Counted from the first letter of the stretch, positions 52,949 through 62,727 are shown. The stretch is DNA of 64,000 nt from an uncultured Atopobiaceae bacterium (GCA_944320975.1 CALUJM010000004.1:1-64000); one strand, 5' to 3'. Notes: a model not told the origin generated them from the letters alone. Made by a program: numbers and translations.

Positions 52949-53950
52949 ATGGCCGAGGAGAACCCGCAGCCCGGTATCGGCGGAGAGCGCTACGTCCCCT
53001 ACGAGGAGCGCAGCGGCAACGAGTCGATCGTCTACTTCACGCGCGACCTCTCCGCGGAGGGCCTGCGTCGTGCGTACGAGCAGGTGAGCGGTAACGTCAG
53101 CGGCAAGGTGGCCGTCAAGCTCCACACCGGCGAGCGGCACGGGCCCAACATCATCCCGCGCCCGTGGGTGGCGAAGCTCCTGGGGGCCGACCTCCCGGGC
53201 GCGACCATCGTGGAGACCAACAGCTACTACGCCGGTGACCGCGACACCACCGAGAAGCACCGCGCGACCCTCGAGGTCAACGGCTGGACCTTCGCGCCCG
53301 TGGACATCATGGACGAGGACGGCGCCACGCCCTTCCACGTTGAGGGCGGGAAGTGGTTCGACGAGGTGCATATGGGCTCGCACCTGGCCAACTACGACTC
53401 TCTGCTCGTGCTTACGCACTTCAAGGGGCACACGAAGGGTGGCTTTGGCGGCTCTGCCAAGAACATCGGCATCGGCTGCGCCGACGGCAAGATCGGCAAG
53501 AAGGAGATTCACACCACGCCTGGCTCCGACGACATGTGGGACATCTCTGACGAGGAGTTCATGGAGCGCATGATGGAGTCCGCCAAGGCCGTGTGCGACC
53601 ACTTCGGCGAGCGCATCACCTTCGTGAACGTGATGCGCAACATGTCCGTCTCCTGCGACTGCGAGGGCACCGCGGCCGAGCCCGTGGTCACGCCCAACGT
53701 GGGCATCCTGGCCTCCACGGACATCCTCGCGATCGACCAGGCCTGCGTCGACCTGGTCTATGCCATGAAGGAGGAGGACCGCCACGCCCTCGTGGAGCGC
53801 ATGGAGACCCGTCACGGCCTGCGCCAGCTCTCCTACATGAAGGAGCTCGGCATGGGCAACAACCGCTACGTGCTCGTGGACCTCGACAACGGCGGCTCTC
53901 GTATCCAGCCGGCGGACGCCGTGGCCCACGTGGTGCCGTTTGCGGGCTAG
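52949..53950 (+). CDS. DUF362 domain protein
   Basis: This 333-residue protein has the DUF362 core: 'SGKVAVKLHTGERHGPNIIPRPWVAKLL' near residue 53, 'LLVLTHFKGHTKGGFGGSAKNIGIGCADGKIGKKEIHT' near 155, and 'ILASTDILAIDQACVDLVY' near 255. Related proteins often carry ferredoxin-type four-Cys motifs; this one shows only a 'CDC' pair, so iron-sulphur clusters are not expected. The reaction is unknown. It has its own strong promoter and terminator. Confidence 0.88.
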   Translation: MAEENPQPGIGGERYVPYEERSGNESIVYFTRDLSAEGLRRAYEQVSGNVSGKVAVKLHTGERHGPNIIPRPWVAKLLGADLPGATIVETNSYYAGDRDTTEKHRATLEVNGWTFAPVDIMDEDGATPFHVEGGKWFDEVHMGSHLANYDSLLVLTHFKGHTKGGFGGSAKNIGIGCADGKIGKKEIHTTPGSDDMWDISDEEFMERMMESAKAVCDHFGERITFVNVMRNMSVSCDCEGTAAEPVVTPNVGILASTDILAIDQACVDLVYAMKEEDRHALVERMETRHGLRQLSYMKELGMGNNRYVLVDLDNGGSRIQPADAVAHVVPFAG

Positions 53951-54040
53951 CGACGTTCGAGGCGGGGCCTGCGGAGGCGCAGACGGCACCCGTCAAAAAA
54001 CGCGCACGGATTGCTTCAATTCTATATATTACCAGGAAAA

Positions 54041-54076
54041 AATAACGCGCACTGCAAACCGTGCGCGTTATTTTCC
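54041..54076. terminator. Bidirectional terminator between DUF362 and helicase genes
   Basis: AATAACGCGCAC (54041-54052) and GTGCGCGTTATT (54061-54072) form a 12-bp stem with an 8-nt loop. AAAAA lies to the left and TTTTCC to the right, so it serves both convergent transcripts. Confidence 0.88.
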
Positions 54077-54122
54077 ATGTCGACCTAAGAACCCGCTGCC
54101 GAGAAGGGCGCGCGGTCGCGGC

Positions 54123-56714
54123 CTATTCGTCGTCCACGAAGCCCACGCGGTAGCTCGAGAACACCACGGCGCCCTCGTTCTGCGTGGCGTCGAGGTCCAC
54201 GTCTCCCCAGATGCCGAAGTCGCGGTCGTCATCGGAGTCGCGGAAGATCTGGTGCACGTGCCAGACGCGGGAAGTCTTCTCGTCGGACTCGTCGATCGTG
54301 TAGTACGCCGTCGAGCGCGCGTCGCCGTCGAGCACAATCTCGTCGTGCTCCTCGTAGAAGCGGTCCAGCGCGCGCTGCCACACGGGCGCGCGCCAGCCCC
54401 AGTCGCCGTCGAGCTTACCGAGCTCGTCGACACTGCCGAACGCCGCCAGCCGCACGCGGGCGAACAGGGCGTTGCGCACGAGCAGGGTGAGGCCGCGGCG
54501 GTCGTGCACGACCTCGTCGGCGGCAGGCGGCGCGGCGTCGAGCCCCTCCGCCGAGCCCTCGCCGGCGGCCGCCCACTCGTCGACGAGCGAGGAGTCCACA
54601 GTGCGCACCACGAGGCCCAGCCATGCGACGATGTCGTTCAGGCGCTCGTCGCGCTTGTCGAGCGGCACGGTGCGGTCGAGCGCGCGGAACGCCTCGGAGA
54701 GGTAGCGCAGCAGCAGGCCCTCGGAGCGCGCGATGCCGTAGCGGCCCACGTACTCCTTGAAGTCGCTCGCCGTCTCCACCATGTCGCGAAGGATGGACTT
54801 GGGACTCAGGGCAAAGTCGCGCGCCCACGGCACCTTCTCGCAGTACTCGGCGAACGCGGCGTCGAGCAGCTCCTCGAGCGGCTTGGGCCACGTGACCTCC
54901 TGCAGACGCTCCATGCGCTCGTCGTACTCGATGCCCTCGGCCTTCATCTCGGACATCGCGCGGTCGCGGGCGGCGCGCTGCTGAGCGCGCAGGATCTGGA
55001 ACGGGTCCTCGAGCGTGGCCTCGGCCATGGAGATGACGTCGAGCGCATAGGTGTCCGACTCGGGGTCCAAAAGCTCGAGCGCCGCCAGCAGAAACGGCGA
55101 CAGGGGCTGGTCGAGCGCAAAGTCGTCCGGCAGGTCGACGGTCGTGGACCACTTCGTGCCGCCGTCGGGCAGCTCCTCTCGCGTGACCACGCCGGCATCG
55201 AGCAGGGTGGCGAAGATCTCGTCGGCGCGCGTGGCGAGCGCCTCCTTCTCCGCATCGGGCTGGGCGGACTCGCCGATGAGCGCGTGCACGCGCGCCCAGG
55301 CGTCGCCGCCCTGCTCGACCTCGGCGAGGACCATCGAGTGCGTCACCTTCATGCGAGGCCTAAGCGCCTCCGGCTCGGCGGCGATGAGGCGCTCGAAGGT
55401 CTGCTTGTTCCAGCCGACAAAGCCCTCGGGCGGCTTCTTGGTCTTGATCTTGCGTGCCTTCTTGGGGTCGCCGCCGGCCTTGGCGAGCGCGCGGGCGTTC
55501 TCGATGTCGTACTCGGTGGCCTCGGCGATGACGTGGCCCTCGGTGTCAAAGCCGGCGCGCCCGGCGCGGCCCACGATCTGGTGGAACTCGCGCGCGTTGA
55601 GGTGGCGCATGCGCCGGCCGTCGAACTTGGAGAGCGCCGTGAGCACCACGGTGTGGATGGGCACGTTGATGCCCACGCCCAGCGTGTCCGTGCCGCAGAT
55701 GACCGGCAGCAGGCCCTGCTGAGCGAGCTTCTCCACGAGCAGGCGGTAGCGCGGCAGCATGCCGGCGTGGTGCACGCCCACGCCGCAGCCCAGCAGGCGC
55801 TGCAGCGTCTTGCCGAAGGTCGTGGTGAAGCGCGTGCCCTTGATTGCCTCCTTGATTGCCTCGCGCTGCTCCTTGGTGGAGACGCCGTAGCTGGCGAGGC
55901 TCTGCGCGCTCGCAAGCGCCGCGTCCTGGGCAAAGTGCACGATGTAGAGCGGCGCCTCGCCCGCTCGCAGGGCGAGCTCTACGGTGCCCTCGAGCGCCGT
56001 GTCCACGAACTCGTAGGAGAGCGGCACGGGGCGCGGGGCGTCGGCGATGACGTCCACCGTGCGCCCGCCCGTGTGCTCCGTGAGCGACGCCGCGATGGCG
56101 GAGGTGTCTCCCAGTGTGGCGCTCATGAGCAGGAACTGCACGTGGGGGAGGGTGAGCAGCGGGACCTGCCAGGCCCAGCCGCGGTCGGGGTCCGCATAGA
56201 AGTGGAACTCGTCCATGGCCACGCAGCCCACGTCGCACTTCTCGCCCTCGCGCAGGGCCTGGTTGGCGAGGATCTCCGCGGTGCAGCAGATGATCGGGGC
56301 GTCGGCGTTGATCGCCGCGTCGCCGGTGATCATGCCCACGTTCTCGCGGCCAAAGAGATCGACGAGGTCAAAGAACTTCTCGCTCACCAGGGCCTTGATT
56401 GGCGCGGCGTAGTAGGCGCGCCGGTCGGTGCACACGCTCATGAAGCACATGCCCAGCGCCACCATCGACTTTCCCGAGCCGGTGGGCGTGCCCAGGATCA
56501 GGTGGTCGCCTGCCGCGAGGGACAGGAGCGCCTCCTCCTGGTGGGGCCAGAGCTCGATGCCGCGTGACTCCACCCAGCCCAGGAAGAGGTCGAGCGCCTC
56601 CTCTGCGGGGATGTTGGGGTAGGTCTCGTCATCGGGCCAGGGAATGAGCCTGCCCAGCGAGCCCGTGCCGTTGGGCCCCTCGTCGACGGTCGTGGGTGCG
56701 TCTGCGTCTGCCAT
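54123..56714 (-). CDS. DEAD/DEAH-box helicase with DUF3516 (Ski2-like)
   Basis: This 863-residue helicase is of the Ski2/Mtr4-like group common in actinobacteria. It has 'LWPHQEEALLSLAAGDHLILGTPTGSGKSMVAL' near residue 50, a DExH-like 'VAMDEFHFYADPDRGWAWQ', 'LLMSATLGDTSAI', 'GTDTLGVGINVPIHTVVLT', 'FHQIVGRAGRAGFDTEG', then the C-terminal DUF3516 region. It is likely to unwind RNA in decay or repair, but the target is not known. The ATG at 56714 follows TAGGAG. The frame extends to 57386 without family similarity. Confidence 0.93.
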   Translation of the reverse strand: MADADAPTTVDEGPNGTGSLGRLIPWPDDETYPNIPAEEALDLFLGWVESRGIELWPHQEEALLSLAAGDHLILGTPTGSGKSMVALGMCFMSVCTDRRAYYAAPIKALVSEKFFDLVDLFGRENVGMITGDAAINADAPIICCTAEILANQALREGEKCDVGCVAMDEFHFYADPDRGWAWQVPLLTLPHVQFLLMSATLGDTSAIAASLTEHTGGRTVDVIADAPRPVPLSYEFVDTALEGTVELALRAGEAPLYIVHFAQDAALASAQSLASYGVSTKEQREAIKEAIKGTRFTTTFGKTLQRLLGCGVGVHHAGMLPRYRLLVEKLAQQGLLPVICGTDTLGVGINVPIHTVVLTALSKFDGRRMRHLNAREFHQIVGRAGRAGFDTEGHVIAEATEYDIENARALAKAGGDPKKARKIKTKKPPEGFVGWNKQTFERLIAAEPEALRPRMKVTHSMVLAEVEQGGDAWARVHALIGESAQPDAEKEALATRADEIFATLLDAGVVTREELPDGGTKWSTTVDLPDDFALDQPLSPFLLAALELLDPESDTYALDVISMAEATLEDPFQILRAQQRAARDRAMSEMKAEGIEYDERMERLQEVTWPKPLEELLDAAFAEYCEKVPWARDFALSPKSILRDMVETASDFKEYVGRYGIARSEGLLLRYLSEAFRALDRTVPLDKRDERLNDIVAWLGLVVRTVDSSLVDEWAAAGEGSAEGLDAAPPAADEVVHDRRGLTLLVRNALFARVRLAAFGSVDELGKLDGDWGWRAPVWQRALDRFYEEHDEIVLDGDARSTAYYTIDESDEKTSRVWHVHQIFRDSDDDRDFGIWGDVDLDATQNEGAVVFSSYRVGFVDDE

Positions 56715-56798
56715 GCGTCTCCTATCAGGTGGTGGACCCTCCATTCTAGCGTGCGCCGAGGGTATACTCGAGCCATCCATCGACGTGAGGGGGTTCCC

Positions 56799-57314
56799 AT
56801 GACCGACTTCCTGCAGCTCGCCCGCGACCGCTACTCCTGCCGCGCCTTCTCCGACGCGCCCGTGGAGGCCGAGAAGATCCAGGCGCTCGTCGACGCCGCC
56901 GTCGCCGCGCCGACGGCGGTGGACAAGCAGCCCTGGCACCTCTGGGTCGTGGAGAGCCCGGAGGCGGTTGAGCGACTCTCCGCGCTCACGCGCTTCAGCT
57001 TTGGCACCAAGGTCATCCTTGCGCTGGGCGCTGCCGCCGACGAGGCGTGGGTGCGCAAGTACGACGGGCGTAACTTCGCGGACGTCGACGCGTCGATCGT
57101 GGGTACCCACATCATGCTCGCGGCGCACGACCTGGGCCTGGGCACCACGTGGGTCGGCCACTTTGACGCACCCGCGGTGAAGGAGGCCTTCCCCGAGATG
57201 GCCGACTACGACCTCGTGGCGCTCTTCCCGCTGGGCTACCCGGCAGAGGGCGACGAGCCCGCGGCCAAGCACTTCGAGCGCAAGCCCGCGGAGGAGCTCG
57301 TCTCGCGTCTGTAA
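56799..57314 (+). CDS. Nitroreductase family protein
   Basis: This 171-residue FMN-binding oxidoreductase is of the short nitroreductase type: 'RYSCRAFSD' near residue 10, 'AAVAAPTAVDKQPWHLWVV' near 35, 'IVGTHIMLAAHDLGLGTTWVGHF' near 105, and 'FPLGYPAEGDEP' near 145. The physiological substrate is unknown. The ATG follows GAGGGGG, divergent from the helicase gene. Confidence 0.92.
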   Translation: MTDFLQLARDRYSCRAFSDAPVEAEKIQALVDAAVAAPTAVDKQPWHLWVVESPEAVERLSALTRFSFGTKVILALGAAADEAWVRKYDGRNFADVDASIVGTHIMLAAHDLGLGTTWVGHFDAPAVKEAFPEMADYDLVALFPLGYPAEGDEPAAKHFERKPAEELVSRL

Positions 57315-57455
57315 CAACGTGTGGCGGGCGTCCGGCGGCACAGCGGTCTCCGGCGCCCGTTCCACCGGGGGCTGGAGATTATGCACCCTCGGTTAAGTGA
57401 CGCGACCGTCATGGAAGGGGTCCTTCCGAACTGATAGGCTGAGAGGTGCGCGGGC

Positions 57456-57470
57456 ATGCCGAATTGGCAT
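57456..57470. other. Small palindrome upstream of the deacetylase gene
   Basis: ATGCC-GAATT-GGCAT is a perfect short palindrome about 40-60 nt before the deacetylase start, downstream of a possible -10 (GATAGGCT). It could be an operator. Nothing else is visible in the 57315-57507 gap. Confidence 0.3.
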
Positions 57471-57516
57471 AACGCATCAGTATCAGACCACGTCCCCGCG
57501 CGAACGGATGGAACCC

Positions 57517-58821
57517 ATGAGCGAGATGAACTACTCTCGTCGTCGCACCAATCCCAACTCCACCTCTCCGCTTCGCCCCGCCCCGCGCCGCCAGCCCCGT
57601 CGGCCGCAGCGCCGTGGCGGACGCGAGAACAGGCTGGTAGCCGTCGTGGCGCTTCTCGTCATCGCCGCCGTCGTGGGGGGCGGCGTATGGATTTGGCTCA
57701 ACCGCACGGTTCGCGTGATCGTCAACGGAACGGGGGCGGACGTCCGGGCAAACGCCTCCATCGAGCAGATCATGGAGTCCGAGGGCATCTCCCCTCAGCC
57801 CGGTGACCTCGTCTCGTTGAACGGCAACGTGCTCGAGGAGGGCGGAGGAGCTGCGTATACCGCCACTGTCAACGGCGAGGCGCTTGACGCCGCTGCGGCC
57901 GAGGCCTTCCGGGCAAAGGGCAACGAGACGATCACGATCGGGGACGGCACGGACGTGACCGAGTCCTCCCATGAGGAGGAGCGCGAGGTCCAGCCCCAGC
58001 TCGAGCCCGCCGACTCCGTGGGCGCCATCACCTTCGTCTCCCAGTACGGCAAGGTCGGCAGGCAGAAGTTCGCGGTCGGCGACGTCTCCGGCGAGACGGT
58101 CGCCGGCGAGGTGATCGAGCCCGTCCAAAACGTCAAGCTCGAGAGCATCAACCCGCGCCCGGAGGGCAACCGCAAGGTCGTCGCAATCACCTTTGACGAT
58201 GGCCCCAGCGACTACACGCAGCGCTATCTTGACATCCTGAGCGAGCACGGCGCTCGCGCGACGTTCTTCTGCCTGGGGTCGCAAGTCCCGGGGCGCGAAA
58301 ACCTCGTGCAGGCGATCAAGGCGCAGGGCTCGCAGGTGTGCTCGCACACGCAGAACCACGAGCAGCTCACGGCCATCGATGCCGCGACGCTGCAGTCAGA
58401 GATCGGAGACGCCTTCGCGGCCATCTCGACTGCGGGCGGCGGAGACACCACGACGCTGCGCCCGCCCTACGGCGCGCTTGACGCGCAGGCGTGGGTCAAC
58501 TCGGGCGGGAACTTCTCGGCATCCGTGATCTGGAACCTCGACAGCCTCGACTGGGAGCTCCCCGGCGTCGACACCATCGTCAGCAACTGCACCGATGGCA
58601 TCTGGAGCGGGGCCATCATCCTCATGCACGACGGCGGCGGCAACCGCGACCAGGACCTCGAGGCCCTGCCCAAGATTTTGGAGAAGCTCCAGGGCGAGGG
58701 CTACGAGTTCGTGACGCTCTCCGAGCTCTTCGCGCTCGACAGCCGCATTCCCGATGACGTGGCGGCCGGAAATGCTCGCATGCCCGAGGGCTCCGTCTGG
58801 GCGACGAGCGTGGCTGAGTAG
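57517..58821 (+). CDS. Membrane-anchored polysaccharide deacetylase
   Basis: This roughly 434-residue protein has a basic N terminus, one membrane helix ('LVAVVALLVIAAVVGGGVWIWL' near 42-63), a beta-rich stalk and a C-terminal NodB domain. The NodB motifs are 'ITFDDGPS' (catalytic Asp) near residue 225, 'HTQNHEQ' (metal His), 'RPPYGA' and 'ILMHDGGG'. It acts outside the cell on peptidoglycan or polysaccharide N-acetyl groups. The start is uncertain: ATGs at 57508, 57517 and 57526 are all in frame, and none has a strong ribosome site. Confidence 0.88.
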   Translation: MSEMNYSRRRTNPNSTSPLRPAPRRQPRRPQRRGGRENRLVAVVALLVIAAVVGGGVWIWLNRTVRVIVNGTGADVRANASIEQIMESEGISPQPGDLVSLNGNVLEEGGGAAYTATVNGEALDAAAAEAFRAKGNETITIGDGTDVTESSHEEEREVQPQLEPADSVGAITFVSQYGKVGRQKFAVGDVSGETVAGEVIEPVQNVKLESINPRPEGNRKVVAITFDDGPSDYTQRYLDILSEHGARATFFCLGSQVPGRENLVQAIKAQGSQVCSHTQNHEQLTAIDAATLQSEIGDAFAAISTAGGGDTTTLRPPYGALDAQAWVNSGGNFSASVIWNLDSLDWELPGVDTIVSNCTDGIWSGAIILMHDGGGNRDQDLEALPKILEKLQGEGYEFVTLSELFALDSRIPDDVAAGNARMPEGSVWATSVAE

Positions 58822-58827
58822 CCGCTA

Positions 58828-58970
58828 GGGCATTCAAAAAGGGACGGGTGCAGAGCCCCAGTTTAAACCTGTCAAAAGTGAGTCACTTTTGACAGGTTTA
58901 AACTGGGGCTCTGCACCCGTCCCTTTTTGAATGTAACTGGGGCTCTGCACCCGTCCCTTTTTGAATGCCC
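58828..58970. repeat. Compound palindrome with duplicated right arm
   Basis: Arms 58831-58881 and 58883-58933 are a perfect 51-bp inverted repeat around one base. Each contains AAAAAGGGACGGGTGCAGAG and, nested inside, CCTGTCAAAAGTGA. The outer half of the right arm is then repeated directly at 58937-58967, ending in GCCC that pairs with the GGGC at 58828. The order is A-B-B'-A'-A'. It separates the deacetylase gene from the convergent pyrE. Confidence 0.95.
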
Positions 58971-58988
58971 GGTGTTTCTCGGCGTGCG

Positions 58989-59651
58989 CTACTTGACGCC
59001 GTACTGCTCGTAGTAGGCGTCGATCGCGGCGCGCAGCTCGGGCGTGATGACGGTGCCGTCGAGGGCCTCGACGACCTCGGCCATGCTCACGATGCTGGCC
59101 ACGGGGAAGCCGTACTTCTCCTGGATCTCCTGCTGGGCGGTAACGACGCCGCCCTTGCCGACCTCCATGCGGTTGAGGCTCACGATGAGGCCCTTGATCT
59201 CCACGTTTGCGGCACCGGTGACCTTGGGGTAGGTCTCGTCGATGGACTTGCCGGAGGTGGTGACGTCCTCGATCATGACCACGCGGTCGCCGTCGACGAG
59301 CTTGGTGCCGAGCAGGCCGCCCTTGTCGGCGCCGTGGTCCTTCTCCTCCTTGCGGTCGGAGCAGTAGCGGACCTCCTTGCCGTACAGGTCGTGCAGGGCG
59401 ATGGCGGTGGTCACGGCCAGCGGGATGCCCTTGTAGGCAGGCCCAAAGAGCACGTCAAAGTCCAGGCCAAAGTTGTCGTGGATGGCGTGAGCGTAGTACT
59501 CGCCCAGGCGCTTGAGCTGGGAGCCCGTCACGTAGGCTCCGGCGTTCATGAAGAACGGGGACTTGCGACCGCTCTTGAGCGTGAAGTCTCCGAACTTCAG
59601 GACGTTGGACTCGACCATGAACTCAATGAACTCGCGCTTGTAGGTTTCCAT
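58989..59651 (-). CDS. pyrE: Orotate phosphoribosyltransferase
   Basis: This 220-residue enzyme makes OMP from orotate and PRPP in pyrimidine synthesis. It has 'LKSGRKSPFFMNAG' near residue 26, 'GPAYKGIPLA' near 70 and the PRPP-binding loop 'VVMIEDVTTSGKSIDET' near 124. I chose the ATG at 59651 (METYKRE), after GGAAGGAG. Other pyr genes are not in the window. Confidence 0.96.
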   Translation of the reverse strand: METYKREFIEFMVESNVLKFGDFTLKSGRKSPFFMNAGAYVTGSQLKRLGEYYAHAIHDNFGLDFDVLFGPAYKGIPLAVTTAIALHDLYGKEVRYCSDRKEEKDHGADKGGLLGTKLVDGDRVVMIEDVTTSGKSIDETYPKVTGAANVEIKGLIVSLNRMEVGKGGVVTAQQEIQEKYGFPVASIVSMAEVVEALDGTVITPELRAAIDAYYEQYGVK

Positions 59652-59698
59652 GCGTTCTCCTTCCGGCGGCCGCGCCGCGTCGTATGCGTAACTAGATT

Positions 59699-61072
59699 CT
59701 ACTTGTCCGCAGCGACCGCATTGCTCGAGAGAAGCCACTTCCAGGCAGGCACCTGGGTAATGCGCCCGGCATCTGATTCATATGTTGCCGAAGGTCCGTT
59801 TCCCACAATGATGAGGCTCTCGTCAAGGCGCGATTCCCTCATCGCCTCCCAGAGCGCGCGGGTCTCCCTCTCGATGGTCTTTGGTTCGTCCATGCGTTCC
59901 GTGACCTGGATGAGCTCGTACGGGGCGCCATCGAGAACGTCCCCGACCACAAAGTCAACCTCGTAGCCGTGCTCGCGGGTGTGGAGCGTGGAGATGGTTC
60001 CCTCGCGAGCTGACGGGTTCTTCCTGCGCAGCTCGAGGTATACGGCGTCCTCGAGTCGTTGGCCTCGGTCGCTCGCGCCGGCTCTGCTGTTGGCGAGCGC
60101 AAGCCCCGGGTCTATCGCGTAGATCTTGGGCTGCGCGGTCGTGACCTCCGAAAGCGAGCGCGAGTACTCCTTTACCTGAAACAGGAGGTATGCCTCCTCG
60201 AAGTAGGAGACGAGCCCCGAAAGGTACCCTCGCCCTGTGGCGAGGCCCGCCGAGCGCAGGTCGTTCTCGATCTTTCTCACGGAGAGCTGTCGGACGTTGA
60301 GCCCGAGAAGCCTTGTTGCCAGGGCGGATGCGACGCGCGGCCTCGACAGGTCGTGGCGCTCCACCACGTCTTTGGCCACGACGCGCTGGGCATATGACTG
60401 GAGCAGGGCATTTGCCCTTGGGCGAGGCAAGTCTTGAACTGCGGGGAAGCCGCCCTTGTCAAGATAAGCGTCAAGAAGCGCCTGCAGCTTGGCTTGCCGT
60501 GACGAAGGGTGAGCCGGGTCATCTCGATGGGCGGCGAGTGAGGGATCTTGCGAGACGACCTCGCCGAAGGAGAAGGGGAGCAGCTCAAAGTCGAGAGCTC
60601 GTCCACGAAACTCGGTGGATATCTCCCTGGACAGCATCTTCGAGGAAGATCCGGTCACATAGATCGTTGCGCGGGTTGTATCGACGATGCGGCGCAGCCA
60701 TCTGCCCCACCCATCCATCTCCTGGAGCTCGTCAAGAAAGAGATAGAGCCCCTCTTCGGAGGATGCTTCGGGATTGAGGTAGCGAAACGTCTCGAGAAGG
60801 TCGTCTCCCGTGCGCGGGGTCACGGGGCCCAGACGGTCGTCGTCAAAGTTGAAGTAGCATATGCGCCTCTCGGGAATGCCCGCGGCGATAAGGGCGTCCA
60901 TCTCCTGAAACAGGCGATAGGACTTGCCCGAGCGCCTCATGCCCGTGATGACCTTGACGAGGTTGCCGGCACGCGGGATGAGGGGCTCGCCAAGATTGAG
61001 GTCGCGCGCAATGATGGGCCGATAGAGGTCGAGCGAGAACTCTTGAAGTATGGCGGCGATCGTCTCGTTCAT
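59699..61072 (-). CDS. AAA ATPase with DUF4143
   Basis: This 457-residue protein has an N-terminal AAA_14 ATPase (Walker A 'GMRRSGKSY' near residue 44, Walker B 'LYLFLDELQEM' near 110, sensor 'YVTGSSSKMLSREI') and a C-terminal DUF4143 region that includes a nuclease-like 'GYEVDFVV' motif near 385. The family is widespread, accessory and of unknown function. It is lower in GC than its neighbours and has an operator-like repeat array upstream. Confidence 0.88.
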   Translation of the reverse strand: MNETIAAILQEFSLDLYRPIIARDLNLGEPLIPRAGNLVKVITGMRRSGKSYRLFQEMDALIAAGIPERRICYFNFDDDRLGPVTPRTGDDLLETFRYLNPEASSEEGLYLFLDELQEMDGWGRWLRRIVDTTRATIYVTGSSSKMLSREISTEFRGRALDFELLPFSFGEVVSQDPSLAAHRDDPAHPSSRQAKLQALLDAYLDKGGFPAVQDLPRPRANALLQSYAQRVVAKDVVERHDLSRPRVASALATRLLGLNVRQLSVRKIENDLRSAGLATGRGYLSGLVSYFEEAYLLFQVKEYSRSLSEVTTAQPKIYAIDPGLALANSRAGASDRGQRLEDAVYLELRRKNPSAREGTISTLHTREHGYEVDFVVGDVLDGAPYELIQVTERMDEPKTIERETRALWEAMRESRLDESLIIVGNGPSATYESDAGRITQVPAWKWLLSSNAVAADK

Positions 61073-61085
61073 GAGGGCTCTCCAA

Positions 61086-61142
61086 ACTGGTAACTTTACA
61101 TTACCAATAATAGCAAAACTGGTAATCTCAGATGACCAGTTA
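61086..61142. promoter_or_regulatory. Repeated ACTGGTAA/TTACCAGT half-sites
   Basis: ACTGGTAA (61086-61093), TTACCAAT (61101-61108), ACTGGTAAT (61118-61126) and ACCAGTTA (61135-61142) alternate in orientation, forming two inverted repeats with short gaps. The array covers the AT-rich promoter region of the DUF4143 gene. Confidence 0.6.
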
Positions 61143-61243
61143 TCGCTACATGGTCACGGCGACCGTCCTTCTCGCCTGCCGTGCGTTGCGCTAGAGTAGG
61201 ACCGGCATATCGAGAAGAACCTCGTCTCGCAAAAGGAGTACCC

Positions 61244-62647
61244 GTGGAACGCACCCACATCTCTCAGCTCTTCGCCGACATGGACCAGCTCGGCGGCACC
61301 ACCGTCACCGTGGCGGGCTGGGTCCGCTCGGTCCGCGACATGAAGAACTTTGGCTTCGTCATGCTCAACGACGGCTCCTGCTTCAAGGACCTGCAGGTCG
61401 TCATGAACCGCGAGACGCTCGCAAACTACGACGAGATCGCCGCGACGGGCGTGGGCTCGGCGCTCGTGGTCACGGGCACGCTCGCGCTGACCCCCGAGCG
61501 CCCGCAGCCCTTTGAGCTGCAGGCCGCGACCATCGTGGTGGAGGGCCCCTCCGCGCCGGACTACCCCATGCAGAAGAAGCGCCAGACCCGCGAGTTCCTG
61601 CGCACCCAGCAGCACCTGCGCAGCCGCACCAACCTCTTCCGCGCCGTGTTCCGCGTGCGCTCCGTGGCGGCCTTCGCCATCCACCAGTTCTTCCAGGAGC
61701 GCGGCTTCGTCTACGTGAACACGCCGATCATCACCACCTCCGACGCCGAGGGCGCCGGCGAGATGTTCCGCGTGACCACGCTCGACCTCGAGAACCCGCC
61801 GCGCACCGAGCAGGGCCAGATCGACTGGTCGCAGGACTTCTTCGGCCACGCCGCCAACCTCACCGTCTCCGGCCAGCTCCAGGCCGAGAACTTTGCGCTG
61901 GCCTTTGGTGACGTCTACACCTTCGGCCCCACCTTCCGCGCCGAGAACTCCAACACGCGCCGTCATGCCGCCGAGTTCTGGATGGTCGAGCCCGAGATGG
62001 CCTTCTGCGACCTCGCCGGCGACATGGCGTGCGTCGAGGACATGCTCAAGTACGTGATCAACTACGTGATGGAGCACTGCCCGGACGAGATGGAGTTCTT
62101 CAACAAGTTCGTGGACAAGGGCCTCATCGAGCGCCTCACCCACGTGGCCACTTCCGACTTTGCTCACGTCACCTATACCGAGGCCATCCAGATCTTGCAG
62201 GATGCCGCGGCCGCCGGCCACGTCTTCGAGTACCCGGTGGACTGGGGCTCCGACCTGCAGACCGAGCACGAGCGCTACCTCACCGAGGAGCACTTCAAGC
62301 GCCCGACCTTCGTGACCGACTATCCCGCTGCAATCAAGGCCTTCTACATGCGCCTCAATGACGACGGCAAGACCGTGGCCGCCGTGGACTGCCTCGTGCC
62401 GGGCATCGGCGAGATCGTGGGCGGCTCGCAGCGCGAGGAGCGCCTCGACGTGCTCGAGCGCCGCATCGCGGAGCTGGGCATGGAGCCCGAGCAGTACAAG
62501 TACTACCTCGACCTGCGCCGCTACGGCGGCTGCCAGCACGCGGGCTTTGGCCTGGGCTTCGAGCGCATGGTCATGTACCTGACCGGCGTCGACAACATCC
62601 GCGACGTCATCCCGCACCCGCGCACCGTGGGCAACGCGGACTTCTAA
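61244..62647 (+). CDS. asnS: Asparagine--tRNA ligase
   Basis: This 467-residue class IIb synthetase has an OB-fold anticodon domain ('[25 protein letters not shown]' near residue 20) and a catalytic core: motif 2 '[24 protein letters not shown]' near 230, '[12 protein letters not shown]' near 395 and motif 3 '[15 protein letters not shown]' near 430. The start is a GTG with AAAGGAG upstream. No T-box is visible. Confidence 0.96.
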   Translation: MERTHISQLFADMDQLGGTTVTVAGWVRSVRDMKNFGFVMLNDGSCFKDLQVVMNRETLANYDEIAATGVGSALVVTGTLALTPERPQPFELQAATIVVEGPSAPDYPMQKKRQTREFLRTQQHLRSRTNLFRAVFRVRSVAAFAIHQFFQERGFVYVNTPIITTSDAEGAGEMFRVTTLDLENPPRTEQGQIDWSQDFFGHAANLTVSGQLQAENFALAFGDVYTFGPTFRAENSNTRRHAAEFWMVEPEMAFCDLAGDMACVEDMLKYVINYVMEHCPDEMEFFNKFVDKGLIERLTHVATSDFAHVTYTEAIQILQDAAAAGHVFEYPVDWGSDLQTEHERYLTEEHFKRPTFVTDYPAAIKAFYMRLNDDGKTVAAVDCLVPGIGEIVGGSQREERLDVLERRIAELGMEPEQYKYYLDLRRYGGCQHAGFGLGFERMVMYLTGVDNIRDVIPHPRTVGNADF

Positions 62648-62658
62648 GGTGAGCTCCG

Positions 62659-62684
62659 GGGCCGGCCGCGCGCCGGCCCTTTTT
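62659..62684 (+). terminator. Terminator of asnS
   Basis: GGGCCGGC and GCCGGCCC form a stem with a short CG-rich loop, followed by TTTTTC, 12 nt after the stop codon. Confidence 0.88.
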
Positions 62685-62727
62685 CTGTCTTGAGGTTCTT
62701 CTCGGCCCAAGAACCGCCCGACTGCGG

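Noticed and set aside
56715-57386. N-terminal extension of the DUF3516 helicase
   Set aside because: It overlaps the nitroreductase gene antisense, has no family similarity, and a good ribosome site precedes the internal ATG at 56714.
61073-61243. T-box leader before asnS
   Set aside because: No T-box specifier or conserved T-box sequence is present; the region holds the DUF4143 promoter array and a plain ribosome site.
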